A DNA stretch of 64,000 nt from Owenweeksia sp965229445 (GTDB lineage: Bacteria > Bacteroidota > Bacteroidia > Flavobacteriales > Schleiferiaceae): assembly GCA_965229445.1 (NCBI GenBank), contig OZ245876.1, forward strand, positions 3,038,001-3,102,000. Direction: 5' to 3'. Shown in pieces: positions 59,472 to 64,000 of this stretch (position 1 is its first letter; each line of letters opens with the position of its first letter). Position numbers and translations under genes: made by a program. The notes below the pieces were generated by a model. The model was not told the DNA's origin. It saw only the letters and a list, made by a program, of their open reading frames with translations, and ran no database searches.

Positions 59472-60815
59472 ATGGTCATTACTCCTGACATAGCCATTCT
59501 GGGGGCAGCCGAAAGCGGTGTGGGTGCTGCGCTACTTGCGCAGAAAAACGGCCTTAACGTTTGGGTGTCAGATAATGCCACTATATCACCCAAGTATCGA
59601 CAAGCTTTGTCTCAGGCGGGTATCCAATTTGAAGAGAAGACACACACCGAAGAAATCATCTTCAAGGCCAAAACCGTAGTTAAAAGTCCCGGTATTCCCA
59701 ACCACATTGAGATTGTTCAGAAAATTAAAAGCCGTGGAATTGAGCTTATATCTGAAATTGAATTTGCCAGCAGGTACTTTGACGGCACCATTGTAGCGGT
59801 TACCGGAAGCAATGGAAAAACCACTGTTACCAGCCTCACCTATGAAATAATTAAGGCGGCCGGAATGAACGTGGGTCTCGCCGGAAATATCGGCACCAGT
59901 TTCGCCGCTAGTCTCACTTCAGAAAAACGCGACATATATGTCCTGGAAGTGTCCAGCTTTCAATTGGATGACATTGTTGGTTTTAGACCACACATTGCCA
60001 TCCTAACCAATATCACACCTGACCATCTAGACCGATACAATCACAGTCTGGAGCGCTATGCGGCCAGTAAAATGAATATTACGTGCAATCAGAAAAAGAG
60101 TGACTTCTTCATCTATTGCATAGACGATCCCGTAAGTACCCAATCTATCCAACTCAAAACCAGCAAAGCCACCAACTACTCCTTCAGCATGAATAAGCAA
60201 CTTGATGAAGGAGCATGGTTGAATGAGCAAAATCAAATTCAGATTAAAATCAAAAATCAGGAAATCATGAGCATCGAAAAACTCGCACTTCAAGGAAAAC
60301 ACAACACCTACAACGGTATGGCCAGTGGTCTCGCCGCAAGATTATTGGGCATACGCAAAGAAGTAATACGCGAGGTAATGTCTGGCTTCGACAGCATTGA
60401 GCACCGTTTAGAGCCCGTCTTACAGATTTACGGAATGAATTTTATCAATGACAGTAAAGCTACCAACGTGAACTCCACCTGGTATGCGCTGGAGAGTATA
60501 TCTACAGATGTTATCTGGCTAGCCGGTGGTATAGATAAGGGAAATGACTATTCCGCACTTGATGAAATGGTGAAGCACAAAGTAAAAGCCATCATTTGTA
60601 TTGGGGAGAATAATGAAAAGCTTCACGAAAACTTCGAAGACAAAGTACCGCTTGTAATTGATTCAGCCGATATGGACGAAGCTGTGAGAATGGCTTATAA
60701 GCTGGGGGAAAAAGGTGACACTGTACTACTTAGTCCCGCTTGCGCCAGCTTTGACTTTTATGAAAATTATGAAGACCGGGGCAGACAATTTAAAGAAGCA
60801 GTAAGGAGGCTGTAA
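59472..60815 (+). CDS. murD: UDP-MurNAc-L-alanine:D-glutamate ligase MurD
   Basis: A 447-residue ligase adding D-Glu to the stem. The N-terminal UDP-binding domain has ILGAAESGVGAAL, the P-loop GSNGKTTVTSL is near residue 115, and INDSKATNVNSTW near 326 and LSPACASFDFYENYEDRG at the end are family motifs. It starts 1 base after the mraY stop. Confidence 0.95.
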   Translation: MVITPDIAILGAAESGVGAALLAQKNGLNVWVSDNATISPKYRQALSQAGIQFEEKTHTEEIIFKAKTVVKSPGIPNHIEIVQKIKSRGIELISEIEFASRYFDGTIVAVTGSNGKTTVTSLTYEIIKAAGMNVGLAGNIGTSFAASLTSEKRDIYVLEVSSFQLDDIVGFRPHIAILTNITPDHLDRYNHSLERYAASKMNITCNQKKSDFFIYCIDDPVSTQSIQLKTSKATNYSFSMNKQLDEGAWLNEQNQIQIKIKNQEIMSIEKLALQGKHNTYNGMASGLAARLLGIRKEVIREVMSGFDSIEHRLEPVLQIYGMNFINDSKATNVNSTWYALESISTDVIWLAGGIDKGNDYSALDEMVKHKVKAIICIGENNEKLHENFEDKVPLVIDSADMDEAVRMAYKLGEKGDTVLLSPACASFDFYENYEDRGRQFKEAVRRL

Positions 60816-60821
60816 ACGCGA

Positions 60822-61994
60822 ATGGGAAGTATCCTGCAAAATATTAGTGGCGATAAAACGCTATGGGTCATTGCTATTGTACTGGCTTTATTCAGCTTGC
60901 TTCCTGTTTACAGCGCTAGCAGCAACATTGCCTTTCTATATGGCAGTGGAAACACCTTTAGCATGCTGGCCAAGCATGGCATTCACCTTATCCTGGGGGT
61001 AATTCTTATGTATGCCGCGCATAAACTGAATTACAGGCTCTATGGACCTATCGCCCTAATTCTGTTGCCCGTGGCGGTGATTCTTTTATTTTATACCCTG
61101 ATTCAGGGTCATGAAGTGGCCAATGCTTCTCGCTGGATAAAGATCCCTTTTCTGGGCTGGACCTTTCAGACATCGGCTTTTGCAAGCATTGTGCTCATGC
61201 TTTATCTGGCTCGTTACCTCGCCAAAACCCCCATAGAAAAAATCAAAGATTTTAAGGGCTCCTTTCTACCTCTCCTGGGGCCAATATTCCTGGTTTGCGG
61301 ACTGATTTTACCAGCTAATTTCAGTACCGCAGCCCTGGTTTTTTCTATTGCCATGTTGGTGTTGTTTATCGGGGGATATCCAATAAAGAACCTGGCCATT
61401 ATTGGTGGGGGCGGTGTAATTCTATTGAGTGTTTTTATTCTAATAGTGATGGCTTTTCCCAATATCAACAATCGCGTGTCTACCTGGGAGAACCGCATTG
61501 AAGCTTTCTGGTCTGGGGAGAGTGAAGAAAACTATCAGGTCACCAAAGCCAAAATGGCTATTGCCGAAGGGCAAATCATCGGCAAAGGCCCGGGTAAGAG
61601 TATCCAGAAGAATTTCCTACCTCAATCTAATTCTGATTTTATCTATGCCGTTATCGTAGAAGAGTTTGGTTTGATAGGCGGGCTTTCCGTAATCTTTTTT
61701 TACGTGCTATTCCTTATACGGATTCTCACCATCGCTACCCGTGCACGAACAAAATTTGCTACTCTGGTGGTGGTTGGCACTGGCTTTGGCATCTTAATTC
61801 AGGCCTTTGTGAACCTTGGAGTGGCTGTAAACCTGCTTCCTGTTACGGGTCAGACATTGCCCCTGATTAGCGCTGGTGGTTCAAGTATTTGGATGACCTG
61901 CATTGGCATTGGTATAATACTCAGCGTAAGCCGGAGCCTTGAAGTAGGGTCTGATACTGCAGATCAACATACAAATCATGTAGCGCATGCCTGA
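60822..61994 (+). CDS. ftsW: Lipid II polymerase FtsW
   Basis: A 390-residue SEDS-family membrane protein with about ten helices. Family motifs include ANASRWIKIPFLGWTFQTS near residue 97, NRIEAFW near 220, and the QAFVNLGVAVNLLPVTGQTLP segment near 327. It polymerises septal glycan with the PBP encoded upstream. The 3' end overlaps murG by 8 bases. Confidence 0.95.
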   Translation: MGSILQNISGDKTLWVIAIVLALFSLLPVYSASSNIAFLYGSGNTFSMLAKHGIHLILGVILMYAAHKLNYRLYGPIALILLPVAVILLFYTLIQGHEVANASRWIKIPFLGWTFQTSAFASIVLMLYLARYLAKTPIEKIKDFKGSFLPLLGPIFLVCGLILPANFSTAALVFSIAMLVLFIGGYPIKNLAIIGGGGVILLSVFILIVMAFPNINNRVSTWENRIEAFWSGESEENYQVTKAKMAIAEGQIIGKGPGKSIQKNFLPQSNSDFIYAVIVEEFGLIGGLSVIFFYVLFLIRILTIATRARTKFATLVVVGTGFGILIQAFVNLGVAVNLLPVTGQTLPLISAGGSSIWMTCIGIGIILSVSRSLEVGSDTADQHTNHVAHA

Positions 61995-63084
61995 ATACCG
62001 ATTTATGTTGAGTGGTGGTGGAACTGGCGGACATATATTCCCTGCCTTAGCGATTGCAGATAAGCTAAAACAGATGCTACCGGATGCAAAATTTTTGTTC
62101 GTCGGCGCGCGAGACCGCATGGAGATGGAACGCGTACCTGCAGCGGGCTATGAAATTGAAGGCCTTTGGATCAGTGGCATCCAACGTTCACTTAGTGCGA
62201 AAAACCTCAGTTTTCCCCTTAAACTAATTCGTAGCATCTCACGTAGCAAGCAGTTAATTAAAGAATTTAAACCACATGCAGTCATTGGTACAGGTGGCTT
62301 TGCCAGTGGACCTTTACTCTATGCTGCTACAGGCAAAAAAATACCATGCCTCATTCAAGAACAGAATTCTTACCCGGGCATCACTAATAAACTTCTGGCC
62401 AAAAGGGTCAATAAAATTGCAGTGGCCTATGAAGGAATGGAACGATTCTTCCCTGCCGACAGAATACTGATCACGGGGAATCCCATACGGGAAAACCTAA
62501 AGACACCTCCTGCCAATAGAGCGGGGAATTTAGAGAGCTTCCTTTTAGATCCATCGCGAAAAACCCTATTGGTGTTAGGTGGTAGTTTGGGTGCGCGAAG
62601 GATTAATGAGCTCATGACAGACCATTTAGAAATGTTGCTGGATATGGGTTTAAACATTCTATGGCAAACCGGCAAACTCTACATAGAGGATATAAAAAAG
62701 CAGTTCAACGATATGGAAGACGAGCACTTTCAGATTGTACCTTTTATACGGGATATGCACAAGGCCCTCAGTGCCGACCTGGTGATTTCAAGAGCCGGGG
62801 CGGGCACGATTTCTGAACTGGCAGCCACCCATAAAGCGGTGTTATTGATCCCCTCCCCTAATGTCGCCGAAGATCATCAAACGAAAAATGCCATGGCCTT
62901 AGTAGATCAAAACGCGGCGCTCATTTACAGGGAAACCCAGCCGGAGAAAGATTTCATCATAGCTGTTGAAAAGTTAATGCGCACACACACTTCTCTAGCA
63001 GAAAACATAAAGAAATTCGCATTGCCAGACGCTTCAGACAGGATCGCTAAAGAAGTCCTTAACATGCTCAATATCAATGCCTGA
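61987..63084 (+). CDS. murG: UDP-GlcNAc:lipid I N-acetylglucosaminyltransferase MurG
   Basis: A 365-residue GT-B enzyme making lipid II at the inner face of the membrane. The glycine loop SGGGTGGHIFPALAIA is near residue 9, GTGGFASGP near 100, and SRAGAGTISELAA near 265 is the UDP-GlcNAc site. It overlaps ftsW and murC by 8 bases each. Confidence 0.96.
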   Translation: MPEYRFMLSGGGTGGHIFPALAIADKLKQMLPDAKFLFVGARDRMEMERVPAAGYEIEGLWISGIQRSLSAKNLSFPLKLIRSISRSKQLIKEFKPHAVIGTGGFASGPLLYAATGKKIPCLIQEQNSYPGITNKLLAKRVNKIAVAYEGMERFFPADRILITGNPIRENLKTPPANRAGNLESFLLDPSRKTLLVLGGSLGARRINELMTDHLEMLLDMGLNILWQTGKLYIEDIKKQFNDMEDEHFQIVPFIRDMHKALSADLVISRAGAGTISELAATHKAVLLIPSPNVAEDHQTKNAMALVDQNAALIYRETQPEKDFIIAVEKLMRTHTSLAENIKKFALPDASDRIAKEVLNMLNINA

Positions 63085-64000
63085 GAAAAACAACATATTC
63101 TTAATCGGTATCGGAGGAATCGGAATGAGTGCTCTGGCGAGATACTTTTTGAATGCCGGGAAGATGGTTTCAGGATATGACCGTGTTAAAAACCCTAATT
63201 GCTTGGCTCTTGAAAGCCTGGGGATAGATATTATTTATGACGATGCCCCAGAATTAATCCCCTCTGCATACAGGAATCGTGAAAATACTGAAGTAATTTA
63301 TACTCCGGCCATCCCGAAGGATCAAAAGCTGCTTTTGTACTTCCAGAATAACTCGTTCAGCCTAAGTAAGCGTGCCCAATGTCTGGGTCATGTAAGTCAA
63401 AGTCACCAATGTTTGGCTGTGGCAGGAACCCATGGCAAAACCACCACTTCCAGTCTGCTGGCCCACCTGTTTGAAGAAGCGAATGAAAATCCAACAGCCT
63501 TCTTAGGCGGGATTTCTGTGAATTACCAAAGTAACTTTCTCGGTGGTGATGCTGCTGGAGTAATGATTGCGGAAGCCGATGAATATGACCGTAGTTTTCT
63601 GGAGCTTTCTGTAAAGGGAGCGATTATCACTTCTACTGATTCTGATCACCTTGATGTCTATGGAGATAGTGGCAACATCAAACAGGCCTTTCATTCCTTT
63701 GCCCAAGCTGTAGAAGGACCTTTATTAGTACACACCAGCACTGGCATAAACGGATTAACCTATGCCATTGATGAAGTAGCTGATTATCAGGCACAGAATG
63801 TAAGAGTGGATGAACATCGATTTGTATTTGACCTCGTTTCCAAGGACCATACCATTGAAGGCATCCGTTCTAACCTGCCGGGCCGCCACAATGTAGAGAA
63901 CAGCATTGCCGCTGCAGCTCTGGCGCTAGAGTATGGTCTGAAAGAAGAACAGGTAAAAAGAGGAATTGACTCATTCCGCGGTGTTAAGAGAAGGTTTGAA
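63077..64000 (+). CDS. murC: UDP-MurNAc:L-alanine ligase MurC, cut by window end
   Basis: The first 308 codons are present and open to the end of the window. The protein starts MPEKNNIFLIGIGGIGMSA (the UDP-binding glycine loop), has the P-loop AGTHGKTTTSS near residue 117, EADEYDRSFL near 170 and PGRHNVENSIAAA near 270, all MurC motifs. It adds L-Ala to UDP-MurNAc, the first step of the stem peptide. ATG 63077 overlaps the end of murG by 8 bases. In this phylum ftsQ, ftsA and ftsZ usually follow. Confidence 0.95.
   Translation, partial: MPEKNNIFLIGIGGIGMSALARYFLNAGKMVSGYDRVKNPNCLALESLGIDIIYDDAPELIPSAYRNRENTEVIYTPAIPKDQKLLLYFQNNSFSLSKRAQCLGHVSQSHQCLAVAGTHGKTTTSSLLAHLFEEANENPTAFLGGISVNYQSNFLGGDAAGVMIAEADEYDRSFLELSVKGAIITSTDSDHLDVYGDSGNIKQAFHSFAQAVEGPLLVHTSTGINGLTYAIDEVADYQAQNVRVDEHRFVFDLVSKDHTIEGIRSNLPGRHNVENSIAAAALALEYGLKEEQVKRGIDSFRGVKRRFE

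Noticed and set aside
1..64000. CRISPR arrays, insertion sequences, prophage genes or rRNA operons
   Set aside because: Looked for spaced direct repeats, transposase or integrase motifs and rRNA blocks; none found apart from the small palindromic repeats listed.

Overview
The window is chromosomal DNA of a Bacteroidota bacterium, almost certainly of the Flavobacteriia. Evidence: three gliding genes (gldA, gldB, gldC), proteins with type IX secretion (T9SS) C-terminal signals, PorV-like and PorT-like proteins, several TonB-dependent receptors, atpD-atpC as a separate two-gene unit, a geranylgeranylglyceryl-phosphate synthase family protein, and promoters of the Bacteroidota form TTTG-N19-TAnnTTTG. 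A Cryomorphaceae/Schleiferiaceae-like relative is my guess; there is no 16S rRNA here to settle it. MurE carries the DNPR motif, so the cell wall should contain meso-diaminopimelate.

Layout. 1-13.9 kb: housekeeping and transport genes (flavin reductase, AtoE transporter, aat, an orphan OppC-type permease with tail-specific protease, a TonB receptor with its DUF4249 lipoprotein, an MscS channel, a glycosyltransferase, ruvC, HIT protein, greA). 14-29.6 kb: a surface/secretion region with a TonB receptor / 1334-aa secreted protein / PorV-like operon, a degenerate Rieske-like lipoprotein, a tiny PID-CTERM-like protein and two large paralogous T9SS cargo proteins. 29.7-34.1 kb: atpC, atpD, ribF, an LRR protein and era. 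34.1-35.0 kb: the oddest stretch, with a decayed GIY-YIG nuclease gene, one intact initiator tRNA, two wrecked tRNA-like copies invaded by palindromes, and a sigma-54-type promoter in front of a 32-residue membrane peptide. 35.0-38.7 kb: soluble histidine kinase with two response regulators, then ahcY. 38.7-44.2 kb: phosphopantetheinyl transferase, then a GGGP synthase-YkoF-PnuC-NadR-like operon that converges on a TonB receptor controlled by a TPP riboswitch; together these look like a thiamine uptake and salvage locus. 44.2-52.8 kb: MazG-like, dtd, rsgA, gldA, der, a LuxR-type regulator, nadE, a beta-barrel protein, gldB-gldC and engB. 53.0-64 kb: the division and cell wall (dcw) cluster mraZ-rsmH-ftsL-pbp-murE-mraY-murD-ftsW-murG-murC, cut by the window end inside murC.

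The findings most worth following are: the tRNA/palindrome/GIY-YIG locus; the sigma-54-like micropeptide gene; the thiamine module; two opposed arrays of MraZ boxes before mraZ; a dispersed palindrome with a compensatory base-pair change; and a D-aminoacyl-tRNA deacylase in which the Gly of the Gly-cisPro motif is Glu. Many genes use TTG or GTG starts, and several have a -7 promoter box almost touching the start codon. All family names come from reading the translations; no database search was run.
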